NCBI RefSeq assembly: GCF_008065375.1
Contig: NZ_VJYI01000004.1
Span: 496,001-560,000 of the forward strand
Direction: 5' to 3'
Length of the DNA stretch: 64,000 nt
Source of the DNA: Nonomuraea sp. SYSU D8015
Lineage (GTDB): Bacteria > Actinomycetota > Actinomycetes > Streptosporangiales > Streptosporangiaceae
Positions 42,885 through 51,690 of the stretch are shown here, piece after piece. Position 1 is the first letter of the stretch. Every line of letters starts with the position of its first letter. The translations under genes were made by a program, and so were the position numbers. The notes under the pieces are model-generated. The model had not been told where the DNA came from, ran no database searches, and worked only from the letters and a program-made list of their open reading frames with translations.

Positions 42885-43721
42885 TCACATCCGGGACAGC
42901 AGCTCCGTCTTCTTCGCCTGGAACTCCTCCTCGGACAGCAGGCCGGCATCGCGCAGCTCGCCCAGCTTGGTGATCAGGTCGGCCACCTCCGCCCCCGAGG
43001 GAGCGGGGGGCGCGAGCTCGGCCGGGGACGGCGCCGGGGCCGGGATCGCGGCCAGGACGGCGGCGGCGAAGGGGAGGGACTTGTGGGCGGCGCCCCAGCC
43101 GAGGCCGAAGACCACGGACGCGGGGTCCTTGTTCGGGTCGGACGGCGCCGGGCGGCCGCGCACCTTCAGCCGGAGCGAGCCGCTCGCGACCTCCGGCGCG
43201 TGCCATTCCACGCCTTCCAGCTCCGAAATCGAAAAACGCTGGTCACCGGCTCGGTATTTGGCCCACGACGCTCCCGACCAGAACCAGGTGAAAGTGACGG
43301 TCTCACCATCGAAAGTCGCCGCCCCGTCATATGCCTTGAAACTCCGCGGCACCGGGGGAGCGGCGACGAGGAATCGCTCGGCGGGCCCGGGATCGGTGAT
43401 GGCCGAACGCAGCTCTTCGGCGTAGTAATCAGCCAGCGTCTCCTTCTCCGCGGGCAGCACCAGCCGGTACGGATCCGCCGAATCCCTGAGTTGACCTGCC
43501 GCGACGCTCATGACGGGGTCCGCGCCCCGCCGCGGCGTCACCTGCAGCGTCACGGTGTCGCGTTTGCCCGGAACGATCGCGGCATCAGCGATCGCCGCAT
43601 AGGGGACGACCCGCTCGCCGAGCTCGGAAAGGAGTTTGGAAGCCTTGGGGCCGGGCCTGACGCGCAGCGAATCCGTCTCGAACACCCACGTGCAGTCGCG
43701 GCCCGCGAGAACATCCTCCAC
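42885..43721 (-). CDS. DUF4429-type protein with C-terminal SHOCT domain
   Basis: A 278-residue cytoplasmic protein. Two similar beta-rich repeats (DCTWVFETDSLRVRPGPKAS and DGAATFDGETVTFTWFWSGA) match the DUF4429 pattern. An Ala/Pro linker leads to a SHOCT motif, DLITKLGELRDAGLLSEEEF followed by QAKKTELL. SHOCT motifs commonly mediate oligomerisation or membrane association. No enzymatic role is known. It converges with the NUDIX gene, 12 nt apart. The 183-nt region between its start and the transporter ATPase holds a strong terminator and no further gene. Confidence 0.8.
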   Translation of the reverse strand: MEDVLAGRDCTWVFETDSLRVRPGPKASKLLSELGERVVPYAAIADAAIVPGKRDTVTLQVTPRRGADPVMSVAAGQLRDSADPYRLVLPAEKETLADYYAEELRSAITDPGPAERFLVAAPPVPRSFKAYDGAATFDGETVTFTWFWSGASWAKYRAGDQRFSISELEGVEWHAPEVASGSLRLKVRGRPAPSDPNKDPASVVFGLGWGAAHKSLPFAAAVLAAIPAPAPSPAELAPPAPSGAEVADLITKLGELRDAGLLSEEEFQAKKTELLSRM

Positions 43722-43857
43722 GCCCTCAGAATAAGCGCCGGGTTGCCTTTTCGGCCGTCATACTTCGGCACCGGCATGCGTCGTCACAGTAAAGGGATAT
43801 TCCAGCGGACCGGAATCAAGAAGATGCCGTCCGTGCCCCACTGACGGCCGTTGTGGA

Positions 43858-43889
43858 GGACGCCGACGGCGAACGTCGTCGGCGTCCTG
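43858..43889 (-). terminator. Strong hairpin terminator after the NMT1-type transporter operon
   Basis: AGGACGCCGACG (43858-43869) and CGTCGGCGTCCT (43878-43889) form a perfect 12-bp stem with an 8-nt loop, 16 nt past the stop of the ATPase gene (- strand). It would also shield the DUF4429 gene promoter from read-through. Confidence 0.8.
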
Positions 43890-43904
43890 CGGGACCCGGG
43901 GCGG

Positions 43905-44675
43905 TCAGACCGTGGCGTGGCCGCGGACCAGGCGGCCAACCTCGGCGCGGAGGTGCACGAAGTCGGGGTGCTCGCGGGTGCTGATCTGGTCGCGGGGCGC
44001 GGGCAGGTCGACCTTGAGGTCGCCGACCACGTGCGCGGGGGCCTTGGACAGGACGACCACGCGGTCGCCCACGTACACGCTCTCGTCGATGTCGTGCGTG
44101 ATGAGCACGATCGTCATCTGGTGGTGGCCGCGCACCTTGAGCACCAGGTCCTCGAGGTCTTCCCTGGTCTGCGCGTCCACCGACCCGAACGGCTCGTCCA
44201 TGAGCATCAGCGACGGCCGGTACGCCAGCGCCCGCGCGATCGCCACGCGCTGCTGCATGCCGCCCGACAGCTGGAAGGGGTATTTGCGCCCCGCATCCGC
44301 CAGGCCGACCGACTCCAGCGCCTCCTGGGCGGCCTCGCGCCGCGCCTTCTTGTCCATGTTCTTGCGGCGCAGCGGCAGTGCGACGTTGTCGGCCACGGTC
44401 ATCCACGGGAACAGCGAGCGGCTGTAGTCCTGGAAGACCACGGCCAGGTTGTCCGGCGTCTGGCGCACCACGTTGCCCTCGACCGTGACCTGCCCGCCCG
44501 TGGGGCTGATCAGGCCGGCGATCGACCGCAGGAGCGTGGATTTCCCGCAGCCCGACGGCCCCACGATGCACAGCAGCTCGCCCGCGGCGACGCTGAGGTT
44601 GAGTCCGTCGATGGCGCGGTGCTCGTTAGGGGTGCCGGGACCGTAGACGTGAGAGAGGTTGTCTATCTCGAGCAA
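43905..44675 (-). CDS. NMT1/SsuA-type ABC transporter ATPase
   Basis: A 256-residue importer ATPase of the SsuB/TauB/NrtD group. It has Walker A IVGPSGCGKSTLLRS, Q-loop AVVFQDYSRSLFPWMTVADN, signature LSGGMQQRVAIARAL, Walker B LMLMDEPFGSVDAQ and H-loop IVLITHDIDESVY. The start is a TTG at 44675 behind TAGGAA. It is the last gene of binding protein - permease - permease - ATPase. It is the only ATPase of this class in the window, and the paralogous locus at 54582-60830 has none, so it might serve both. Substrate unknown: nitrate, sulfonates, pyrimidines and thiamine precursors are all used by relatives. Confidence 0.9.
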   Translation of the reverse strand: MLEIDNLSHVYGPGTPNEHRAIDGLNLSVAAGELLCIVGPSGCGKSTLLRSIAGLISPTGGQVTVEGNVVRQTPDNLAVVFQDYSRSLFPWMTVADNVALPLRRKNMDKKARREAAQEALESVGLADAGRKYPFQLSGGMQQRVAIARALAYRPSLMLMDEPFGSVDAQTREDLEDLVLKVRGHHQMTIVLITHDIDESVYVGDRVVVLSKAPAHVVGDLKVDLPAPRDQISTREHPDFVHLRAEVGRLVRGHATV

Positions 44676-44774
44676 TGGGGGTTCCTAGGGGGCGAGACCG
44701 CGGACGAGTGGAGAGTTAGCACAGAACTCTATCGGAGCGGGGAAAGTTGGACATGTCCGTCGCGTAAACGTCTT

Positions 44775-45614
44775 TCACGCATGCCAGGCCAGCACCCGGC
44801 GCTCCACGAGGAGGAACAGCTCGTTCAGCAGATAGCCGAGCACGCCGAGCAGGACGATCCCGGCCCACATGGCGGGCAGGTCGAACATCGAGTACGCGTC
44901 TGTCAGCTGGAATCCGATGCCGTTCGTGGTGCCGGGCAGCAGCTCGGAGAACACCATGACGATCAGGGACAGGGACAGCGCCAGCCGCAGCCCGGCGAAC
45001 ATCTTGGGCAGCGCCGACGGGATGATCACCCGGCGCAGCCGCTCGGTCCGCGACAGCCGGAACACCTGGCACGTCTGCAGGTGCAGCGGCTCGACCGAGC
45101 GGGCGCCGTCGGCGGTGTTGAGCAGCACCGGCCACAGGATGCTGAACATGATGAACGCCAGCTGCATCCGCAGCCCGAACCCGAACAGCACCAGGAACAC
45201 GGTGATCAGCGCGGGCGGAGGGATGGCGCGCAGGAACTGCAACACCCCGTCCAGGTAGTCGTAGACCCGGGCCGACAGCCCGACCGCCAGCCCGAGCACG
45301 ACCCCGGCCAGCGCGCCCCCGGCGAACCCGGCGGCCATCCGGCCGAGGCTGGGCAGGACGTTGTCGATGGCCAGGTCGGTCAGGAACAGCCGGCTCGGCG
45401 GCCCGGAGAACCACATCGCGTGCATGCGTGCCACGATCGTGCTCGGTGTGGGGAAGAACGCGCTGCCGGCCGCCCTGGTGGCCACCTCCCACAGGAGGAG
45501 CAGCACGGCGAGCACCAGCCAGCGGAAGGCGGCCGTCCGCATGCCTCTCCGCCGCGCGACCCGGGCCCTCCTGACGAACCCGGCCCTCGCGGAGACCTCC
45601 GCGGCGGCCTTCAT
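44775..45614 (-). CDS. NMT1/SsuA-type ABC permease, second
   Basis: A 279-residue permease of the SsuC/TauC type. It has an N-terminal membrane segment WLVLAVLLLLWEVATRAAGS, FFPTPSTIVARMHAMWFSGP, the EAA-like loop VFRLSRTERLRRVIIPSALP, and the C-terminal VLLGVLGYLLNELFLLVERR. Its counterpart in the second locus is the gene at 58280-59071. ATG 45614 is 16 nt behind the first permease. A gap of 99 nt separates it from the ATPase gene. Confidence 0.9.
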   Translation of the reverse strand: MKAAAEVSARAGFVRRARVARRRGMRTAAFRWLVLAVLLLLWEVATRAAGSAFFPTPSTIVARMHAMWFSGPPSRLFLTDLAIDNVLPSLGRMAAGFAGGALAGVVLGLAVGLSARVYDYLDGVLQFLRAIPPPALITVFLVLFGFGLRMQLAFIMFSILWPVLLNTADGARSVEPLHLQTCQVFRLSRTERLRRVIIPSALPKMFAGLRLALSLSLIVMVFSELLPGTTNGIGFQLTDAYSMFDLPAMWAGIVLLGVLGYLLNELFLLVERRVLAWHA

Positions 45615-45630
45615 CCCTGCCTCCCCGCGT

Positions 45631-46446
45631 TCATCGCTGCTCTCCCAACCGCGCGTGATGCCAGCGGAACGCCCGCCGCTCGAAGGCGACCAGCAGCGCG
45701 TTGACCGCGACCCCGAACAGCCCCACCCAGCAGACCCCGGCCAGGATGTCGGTCATCCGCGCGGGCACGGCGATGCCGGCGAAGAAGATGAACACGCCGA
45801 TGCCCTCGCCCCGCCCGGCCACGATCTCGGTGCTGACGGTCAGGATCAGCGCCACCCCGGCGGCCAGCCGCACGCCGGTCGTGATGAAGGGCGCCGACGA
45901 CGGCAGCGAGACCCGCAGCAGCACGGACAGAGGGCCGAAGCCGTACGACCGGAGCGACTCCTTGGCCAGCGGGTCGACGCCGCGCAGGCCGTACATCGTG
46001 TTGTAGAGGATCGGCCACAGGGAGGCGTAGACCACCAGCGTGATCCGCAGCTGCAGGCCCGTGCCGATCACGAGCGCCACCAGCGGGATCAGCGCCACCG
46101 ACGGGATCGGCCGCAGGAACTCCACGACCGAGCGGGTGGCCGCGTCGATGACGGGCACGCTGCCGAGCAGCAGGCCGAGCGGCACCGCGATCAACGTCGC
46201 GAGGCCGAGCCCGGCGGCCCAGGCGAGCAGGCTCGTCAGGGCGTGGGTGCCGAAGGCCGGGTCGGACACGAGCTCCACCGCCCGCGCGACGATCTCCGTC
46301 GCCGGCGGCAGGAACTCGCGATCGGCCAGGCCCGACCGGCTCAGCAGCTCGATCAGCGCCGCGAAGGCGACGGCCCCGGCCGCCCGGCGCGACCACCGCG
46401 TGGCGGCGCCGGCCGGGCGGGCGCGGGTCAGGGTCTGAGCGCTCAC
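45631..46446 (-). CDS. NMT1/SsuA-type ABC permease, first
   Basis: A 271-residue permease, GTG 46446 overlapping the binding-protein stop by 4 nt. Typical blocks are DREFLPPATEIVARAVELVS, SVVEFLRPIPSVALIPLVAL, the coupling loop LAKESLRSYGFGPLSVLLRV, and a C-terminal VAVNALLVAFERRAFRWHHA. It is paralogous to the gene at 59068-59844. Two different permeases per system imply a heterodimeric channel. Confidence 0.9.
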   Translation of the reverse strand: MSAQTLTRARPAGAATRWSRRAAGAVAFAALIELLSRSGLADREFLPPATEIVARAVELVSDPAFGTHALTSLLAWAAGLGLATLIAVPLGLLLGSVPVIDAATRSVVEFLRPIPSVALIPLVALVIGTGLQLRITLVVYASLWPILYNTMYGLRGVDPLAKESLRSYGFGPLSVLLRVSLPSSAPFITTGVRLAAGVALILTVSTEIVAGRGEGIGVFIFFAGIAVPARMTDILAGVCWVGLFGVAVNALLVAFERRAFRWHHARLGEQR

Positions 46447-47438
46447 CCCGACGTGGTCGGCGACATGAGCGCCTTGACGTCGATCGACTTGGAGAGCCAC
46501 TTGGCCTCCAGCATCCAGTCGGCCACGCGCTGCAGCCGGGCCGGGTTGTCGTTGCTGGAGAAGTACGGGAACGTGACGGTGGCCGCGGTGGCCGCGTCGA
46601 TCTGCGTGAAGGTCGGCAGCACCTTGGCCACCGACTCGCGGTTGGTCTCCATCAGCTTGGCCGCGTTGTGGATGGCCCGCTGGAACGCCGCCGCGACCTT
46701 CGGGTTCTTGTCGTACCAGTCTTGGGTGCTGACGTACCCGGAGATCGGGAACTCCTTGGCGGGGCCGGAGGCCGGGTCGAGGATCTTGCGGGCGCCCTCC
46801 CTGGACGTGGCCGCCGTGACCATCGGCTCGCCGAGGTAGGCGGCGTCGATCTGGCCGCTCTTCCAGGAGGCCATGATGTTCTGGAACGTCACGGGGACGT
46901 ATTTGATCGAGGCGGGGTCGACGTTGTTGGCCTTCAGCACCTGCATGAGGGCCAGCTCCTGGAAGTTGCGCAGGACGTTGACGTTGATCGTCTTGCCTTC
47001 GAGGTCTTTGGCCGTCTTGATGGGCGAGTTGGGCAGCGCCATGATGCTCAGCGAGTCGGGGGCGGCGCGCGAGCCCTCGGCGAGGATGCGCAGCTTGAGC
47101 GCGCCCTTGTCGTGGGCCTGGAACATCGACACGTAGTTGCCGAACATGGCGTCGATCTCGCCGTTGAGCAGCATGGGGATGGCCTCGGGTGAGGCCTGGA
47201 CGACCTGCGGGGTGACCTCCAGCCCCTCCTTCTCGAAGAGCTTCTGGTCGATCGCGACGTAGAGGGCGGCGTTGTCGATGGCCGGCAGGGTAGCGATCTT
47301 GATCTTGGTCTTCTCCAGGCCGCCGGCGGAGGCCGGTGGTGCGCTGGCGGTCGTGGAGCCGCCCGCGCTGCACGCGACGGCGCCGAGTGTCAAAGCTAAT
47401 CCGATGATGGCGGCCCTGGCGGGACGGCCAAGCCTCAT
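46443..47438 (-). CDS. NMT1/SsuA-type substrate-binding lipoprotein, locus 1
   Basis: A 331-residue lipoprotein. ATG 47438 was chosen for the AAGGGAG 8 nt upstream and because it gives a normal signal peptide with lipobox GAVAC. The binding domain begins LEKTKIKIATLPAIDNAALY and VAIDQKLFEKEGLEVTPQVV, followed by IDAMFGNYVSMFQAH, GKTINVNVLRNFQELALMQV and AAYLGEPMVTAATSREGA. It belongs to the NMT1/THI5-like group and is paralogous to the proteins at 59841-60830 and 54582-55592. The ligand cannot be read from sequence. It heads the operon that diverges from conservon 4. Confidence 0.9.
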   Translation of the reverse strand: MRLGRPARAAIIGLALTLGAVACSAGGSTTASAPPASAGGLEKTKIKIATLPAIDNAALYVAIDQKLFEKEGLEVTPQVVQASPEAIPMLLNGEIDAMFGNYVSMFQAHDKGALKLRILAEGSRAAPDSLSIMALPNSPIKTAKDLEGKTINVNVLRNFQELALMQVLKANNVDPASIKYVPVTFQNIMASWKSGQIDAAYLGEPMVTAATSREGARKILDPASGPAKEFPISGYVSTQDWYDKNPKVAAAFQRAIHNAAKLMETNRESVAKVLPTFTQIDAATAATVTFPYFSSNDNPARLQRVADWMLEAKWLSKSIDVKALMSPTTSG

Positions 47439-47534
47439 GTCAGGGACTCCCTTCATATGGAGCCAGGGGGGACCGGGCGGCGGGTTCTGCTGCCGGGGGC
47501 TGTGTGCCTGACGCACAACAGGGATCGACCGTAG

Positions 47535-47566
47535 CACCAAATTGGTGGTCATTATCGCGAAGATAA
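47535..47566. promoter_or_regulatory. Two palindromes in the transporter/conservon 4 spacer
   Basis: CACCAA-A-TTGGTG (47535-47547) and TTATC-N5-GATAA (47552-47566) are adjacent perfect inverted repeats about 100 nt upstream of the binding-protein start. The surrounding 150 nt is AT-rich for this genome. They are candidate operators for the leftward operon. The rest of the 513-nt spacer (47439-47951) has no gene apart from the conservon 4 promoter motif. Confidence 0.5.
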
Positions 47567-47833
47567 CACTTGTGGTTGCAATGTCCGTTTGCCGCTATAT
47601 CGTAAATTTTGACGGTCCGTAAGAATCGGAGTGTTTGTCCTTTTTGGGAAAGGTGGTGGCGGCGGGACGTCGGTTGCTGATGGTACAGGTCTTTCGAACT
47701 CGCACACTGGTCTCGATGTGGACGGTGGGCCGGGCTCTCGTTGCCTGTTTTCGCAGATAGAAGGCGGTCTACCGATTCTGTCGTATTTTTCGGACAATCA
47801 GGGATAAACACCTCATCGGGGCACTATTGGTGG

Positions 47834-47862
47834 TTGGCCCTTGCTAACCCGTGTGCTCAAAT
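47834..47862 (+). promoter_or_regulatory. Conserved promoter-like motif upstream of conservon 4
   Basis: TTGGCC (47834-47839), 13 nt, GTGCTCAAAT (47853-47862), the same pair of blocks as before conservons 2, 3 and 5. TTGGCC to TCAAAT is 17 nt, a suitable -35/-10 distance. The leader to the cvnA start is 89 nt and contains GGGGCGAGAGGTTGCGA. Confidence 0.6.
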
Positions 47863-47951
47863 GGCGCTTATCTCGACGTACATATTGCCCCAGGTGCATT
47901 TACCTGCATGTCACCGAGAATTCCCCTCCGGGGCGAGAGGTTGCGAAGGCA

Positions 47952-50852
47952 GTGAGAACGCAGAGCGCTGAAGCTTCAAGCGACCGCGAGCCGCACGCGC
48001 ACGAGAAGCGCCGGCTGTCCAAACCTTCCTCTGGCAGGTCCTCTGGCAGGTTCGGACTGGGCAACTGGCACGTGCGGTCACGCCTCGTCGCGCTGATCGT
48101 CGTTCCCACGGCCGTGGCCGTGGGGCTCGGCGGGCTGAACGTGATCACCTCGCTCAACGACGCCAACACCTACCAGACCCTCCGCGAGGTCGCCGAGCTC
48201 AGCGAGCAGCTCGGGGCCGTCACCCATGAGCTGTCCTTCGAACGCGACCAGACCGCGCTCTACATCGCCCAGGGCCGCCCCGAGAACCGCGAGGCCCAGC
48301 TGCGCACCACGTACAGCGGCGTGAACGGCCTCATCGAGGAGGCCAAGGGGCGGGCACGGGCGATCACGGACACCCACGCCGAGGCCGTGCGACCGGTGCT
48401 GCGGCGCCTGGAGGAGATCCCGACACTGCGCGACACGGCGGTCAACGGGAAGATCCAGCCGCTGCCGATGATCAGGAAGTACTCGGAGATCATCGCGGCC
48501 CTCCTGCAGTTCCACGACCAGGTCGGCCAGGTCGCCGTCGACGACGAGGTCTCCCGAAGCGCGAGCTCGATGGCGGCGATCGCCCGCGCCAAGGAGCAGG
48601 GGTCCAAACAGCGGGGCATCCTGGCCAGCGCGCTGGACAAGAAGGGCTTCGACAGCGGCGAGCTCGACGCGCTCACCGACGCCAAGTCGCGCGAGGAGAG
48701 CGAGGAGACGCTGTTCGCCACGCTGGCCAACCTCGACCAGCTGGAGCTCTACCGCAACACGGTCGTCGGCAGGGACGTGGACCAGACGGACCTCTTCCGG
48801 CTGCGGGCCATGGCGCAGTCGGCCGAGGGCAAGGAGCTGAGCATCGGCGCGCCGGCCAACAGGGACGTGACCACGTGGTTCGAGGTCAGCACCGGCAAGA
48901 TCGACGCGATGCGCAGCGTCGAGAAGGACCTGGCCTCCTCGGTGATCCTGCGGGCCAAGGCCCTGGAGGAGGGCGCCAACCGCTCGGCGCTGATCTCCGG
49001 CGGTCTCATCCTGCTGCTCCTGCTCGCGGTGCTCGCCATCATCTCGCTCATCGCCCGCTCGCTCATCAGGCCGCTGCGCAGGCTGCGCCGCGAGGCGCTC
49101 GACATCGCCGAGCAGCGGCTGCCCGAGACCGTGCAGCAGCTGCGCGAGAGCGGCGACGGCGCGGTCGGCCCGGTCGTCCCGATCGGCGTGGACACGCACG
49201 ACGAGATCGGCGAGGTGGCGCGGGCGTTCGACGAGGTGCACCGCGAGGCGGTCCGGCTGGCGGGCGAGGAGGCCCGGCTGCGCAGCAACGTCAACGCCAT
49301 GTTCGTGAACCTGTCGCGGCGCAGCCAGACGCTGGTGGAGCGGCAGATCACCCTCATCGACGGGCTGGAGCAGGGCGAGCAGGACGAGCAGCGGCTCGGC
49401 AACCTGTTCAAGCTCGACCACCTGGCCACGCGCATGCGGCGCAACAGCGAGAACCTGCTGGTGTTGGCTGGCCAGGACCCGCCGCGCCGGTGGAGCCAGC
49501 CGGTGAAGCTGGTCGACGTGGCGCGGGCCTCACTGTCGGAGGTGGAGAACTACGAGCGGGTGGTGCTCCAGGTGCCCGACGGCGTGTCGGTGGCGGGGCA
49601 GGCCGTCAACGACGTGATCCACCTGCTGGCGGAGCTGGTGGAGAACGCCCTGTCGTTCTCTCCGCGGGAGACGCGGGTGACGGTGTCGGGCAGCAGGATC
49701 GACGGCGGCGGCGTGATGCTGTCGATCAGCGACTCCGGCATCGGCATGACGCAGGAGGAGCTGGCCCAGGCCAACGAGCGGCTGACGGACTCGCCGACGG
49801 TGGACGTGTCGGTGTCGCGGCGGATGGGCCTGTTCGTGGTGGCCAGGCTGGCGCACCGGCACGGCATCCGGGTGCAGCTGCGCCCGCACAGCTCCGGCGG
49901 CCTGACCGCGATGGTGCTCATCCCGGAGAACATGCTGGGCTCCCAGGCCCCCGCCTACACCGGCACACCGTCCTACTCCGGCAACCAGCCCCCGTCGTAC
50001 AACCCGCCGCCGGCCCTCGCCGGTGACGAGCCCTCGCCGTTCAACCAGCCGCCCGCCCCCGTGGGCGACCAGCCGCTGGCCTTCTCCGGGGCCGGGAGCG
50101 GCGGCGGCGAGCCGTACTCGGGGCCGCATCCCGCGCCGCCCGCCACGGACTGGCCGCCGCGGCCGACGTACCAGATGGGGCCGGGACACCCGTCCTTCCC
50201 GTCCAACCCGGAGGCGGGCGGCGGCTGGCCGGCGTCGCCCCAGTGGCAGCCCGACCCCACCGCGTGGCACTCCGAGCCGCGCGGCGGCTTCGACGACTCC
50301 GACGTCTGGTCCACGCCGCGCGGCGCGTCCTGGAACGGCGGCACCCTGCCCAAACGCCCCACGCCCGGCGAGCCGCCGCGCGGCGGCTGGAACGGCGACA
50401 CCATGCCGCCGCAGCGGCCGGGGTTCGACTTCCCCAACTCCGAGTCCTCAGGGCCGGGCTCCATGCCGTCGGCCGCACCGGCCTCCGGCGGGGACGACTA
50501 TCTGCCGATCTTCGCCGCCGTGGAGTCCGCCTGGTTCGGGCGCGACAAGAGCTGGAACTCGACCAAGGCGGACGAGGGCTGGAGCGCCGCGGAGGCGGTC
50601 GTCGAGCCGAAACGCGGCGAATCGACCGCGGCCGGGCTCCCCAAACGGGTGCCCAAGGCCAACCTGGTGCCCGGCTCGGCCGCCACGGCGGCCTCGCCCA
50701 AGGGCGTGACGCCGATGCCGTCGGTGTCGCCGGACCGGGTGCGCAGCCGTCTTTCGAGCTTCCAGCAGGGCTTCAGAGCGGCACGTGACGACATCAGCGA
50801 GGGCAGGGCGTTTTCCTCTGGCCCGCGTAACGATAGAGAGGAGGGCGTGTGA
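47952..50852 (+). CDS. cvnA: Conservon 4 sensor histidine kinase (NIT domain), CvnA
   Basis: A 966-residue kinase from GTG 47952, in the shared GGCGAGAGGTTGC context; the frame is open upstream but adds nothing conserved. Order: LGNWHVRSRLVALIVVPTAV and first helix, NIT-type sensor, second helix LISGGLILLLLLAVLAIISL, HAMP, and kinase core with H-box KLDHLATRMRRNSENLLVLA (His490), N-box ELVENALSFSPRE and SDSGIGMTQEELAQAN. A Pro/Gly-rich tail with YSGNQPPSYNPPP-like and WNGG/WNGD segments follows. It ends with DYLPIFAAVESAWF, LPKRVPKANLVPGSA and RVRSRLSSFQQGFR. The core is nearly the same as that of conservon 5 (VDVARASLSEVENYERVVL, VARLAHRHGIRVQLRPH). Confidence 0.93.
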   Translation: MRTQSAEASSDREPHAHEKRRLSKPSSGRSSGRFGLGNWHVRSRLVALIVVPTAVAVGLGGLNVITSLNDANTYQTLREVAELSEQLGAVTHELSFERDQTALYIAQGRPENREAQLRTTYSGVNGLIEEAKGRARAITDTHAEAVRPVLRRLEEIPTLRDTAVNGKIQPLPMIRKYSEIIAALLQFHDQVGQVAVDDEVSRSASSMAAIARAKEQGSKQRGILASALDKKGFDSGELDALTDAKSREESEETLFATLANLDQLELYRNTVVGRDVDQTDLFRLRAMAQSAEGKELSIGAPANRDVTTWFEVSTGKIDAMRSVEKDLASSVILRAKALEEGANRSALISGGLILLLLLAVLAIISLIARSLIRPLRRLRREALDIAEQRLPETVQQLRESGDGAVGPVVPIGVDTHDEIGEVARAFDEVHREAVRLAGEEARLRSNVNAMFVNLSRRSQTLVERQITLIDGLEQGEQDEQRLGNLFKLDHLATRMRRNSENLLVLAGQDPPRRWSQPVKLVDVARASLSEVENYERVVLQVPDGVSVAGQAVNDVIHLLAELVENALSFSPRETRVTVSGSRIDGGGVMLSISDSGIGMTQEELAQANERLTDSPTVDVSVSRRMGLFVVARLAHRHGIRVQLRPHSSGGLTAMVLIPENMLGSQAPAYTGTPSYSGNQPPSYNPPPALAGDEPSPFNQPPAPVGDQPLAFSGAGSGGGEPYSGPHPAPPATDWPPRPTYQMGPGHPSFPSNPEAGGGWPASPQWQPDPTAWHSEPRGGFDDSDVWSTPRGASWNGGTLPKRPTPGEPPRGGWNGDTMPPQRPGFDFPNSESSGPGSMPSAAPASGGDDYLPIFAAVESAWFGRDKSWNSTKADEGWSAAEAVVEPKRGESTAAGLPKRVPKANLVPGSAATAASPKGVTPMPSVSPDRVRSRLSSFQQGFRAARDDISEGRAFSSGPRNDREEGV

Positions 50853-51271
50853 ATGAGCTGAGCCACGCGGCACGCGGGGTCGACTGGCTGATCACCGATT
50901 TCGTCAGCACGGTCCCGGGTGTCGCGCACGCGGTGGTCGTCTCATCGGACGGGCTGCCATTGGCGGCCTCGTCGGGATTCCCGGCGGACCGGGCTGATCA
51001 GCTTGCCGCCATCGCGTCGGGTCTGGTGAGCCTGACGCAGGGCGCGGCAAGGGTGTTCGAGGGCGGTGCGGTCAACCAGACGATCGTGGAGATGCAGCGC
51101 GGGCTCATGCTGATCATGTCGATCAGCGACGGCTCGTGCCTGGCGGTGCTGGCCGCTCCAGACTGCGACATGGGTCTGGTGGCGTACCAGATGACGCTGA
51201 TGGTCGATCGCGCCGGTCAGGTGCTGACTCCGGCTGTGCGCGCGGAGCTGCGTGCCAGCCAGACCAGGTGA
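50849..51271 (+). CDS. cvnB: Conservon 4 roadblock/LC7 protein, CvnB
   Basis: A 140-residue roadblock protein (GTG 50849 overlapping the cvnA stop by 4 nt, GAGAGGAGGGC upstream). Conserved blocks are LSHAARGVDWLITDFVSTVP, VAHAVVVSSDGLPLAASSGF, DRADQLAAIASGLVSLTQGA and PDCDMGLVAYQMTLMVDRAG. Its stop shares one base with the cvnC start (TGATG), so cvnA-B-C-D are all linked by overlaps in this conservon. Confidence 0.93.
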   Translation: MNELSHAARGVDWLITDFVSTVPGVAHAVVVSSDGLPLAASSGFPADRADQLAAIASGLVSLTQGAARVFEGGAVNQTIVEMQRGLMLIMSISDGSCLAVLAAPDCDMGLVAYQMTLMVDRAGQVLTPAVRAELRASQTR

Positions 51272-51690
51272 TGTACGTGTCAGACCCCACATGGACCAGC
51301 GGCGGTTGGGCGCCCCCGCCACAGCCACAGTCCCAGTCGCAGCTGAACCCAGACCCCGCTTCGCCCGTCCGTCCGTACGCGGTGACAGGTGGACGGACGG
51401 CGCCGCGGGTCAAGCTGGCGATGGAGGCTCTCGTGTCCTCGGCCACGGCCGAGCACCGCGAGTTCTCGCATATCACGCCGGAGTACCGGGCGATCAGTGA
51501 GCTGTGCCGGCAGGTCCGGTCCGTGGCCGAGGTGTCGGCACTGCTGCGGATCCCTCTCGGCGTGGCTCGTGTGCTGATCGCCGACATGGCGGCCGAAGGC
51601 CTGGTCCGCGTGCACCAGCCACAGCTGGACGCCGGCCGGCCGGACGTAAATCTGCTCGAAAGGGTGCTCAGTGGACTTCGCAGGCTCTAG
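51271..51690 (+). CDS. cvnC: Conservon 4 DUF742 protein, CvnC
   Basis: A 139-residue DUF742 protein from ATG 51271, which overlaps the cvnB stop. A Pro/Gln/Ser-rich leader (WAPPPQPQSQSQ) precedes VRPYAVTGGRTAPRVKLAME. Then come VRSVAEVSALLRIPLGVARV, DMAAEGLVRVHQPQLDAGRP and LLERVLSGLRRL. The last 20 nt overlap cvnD. GTG 51277 is an alternative start two codons on. Confidence 0.92.
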   Translation: MYVSDPTWTSGGWAPPPQPQSQSQLNPDPASPVRPYAVTGGRTAPRVKLAMEALVSSATAEHREFSHITPEYRAISELCRQVRSVAEVSALLRIPLGVARVLIADMAAEGLVRVHQPQLDAGRPDVNLLERVLSGLRRL

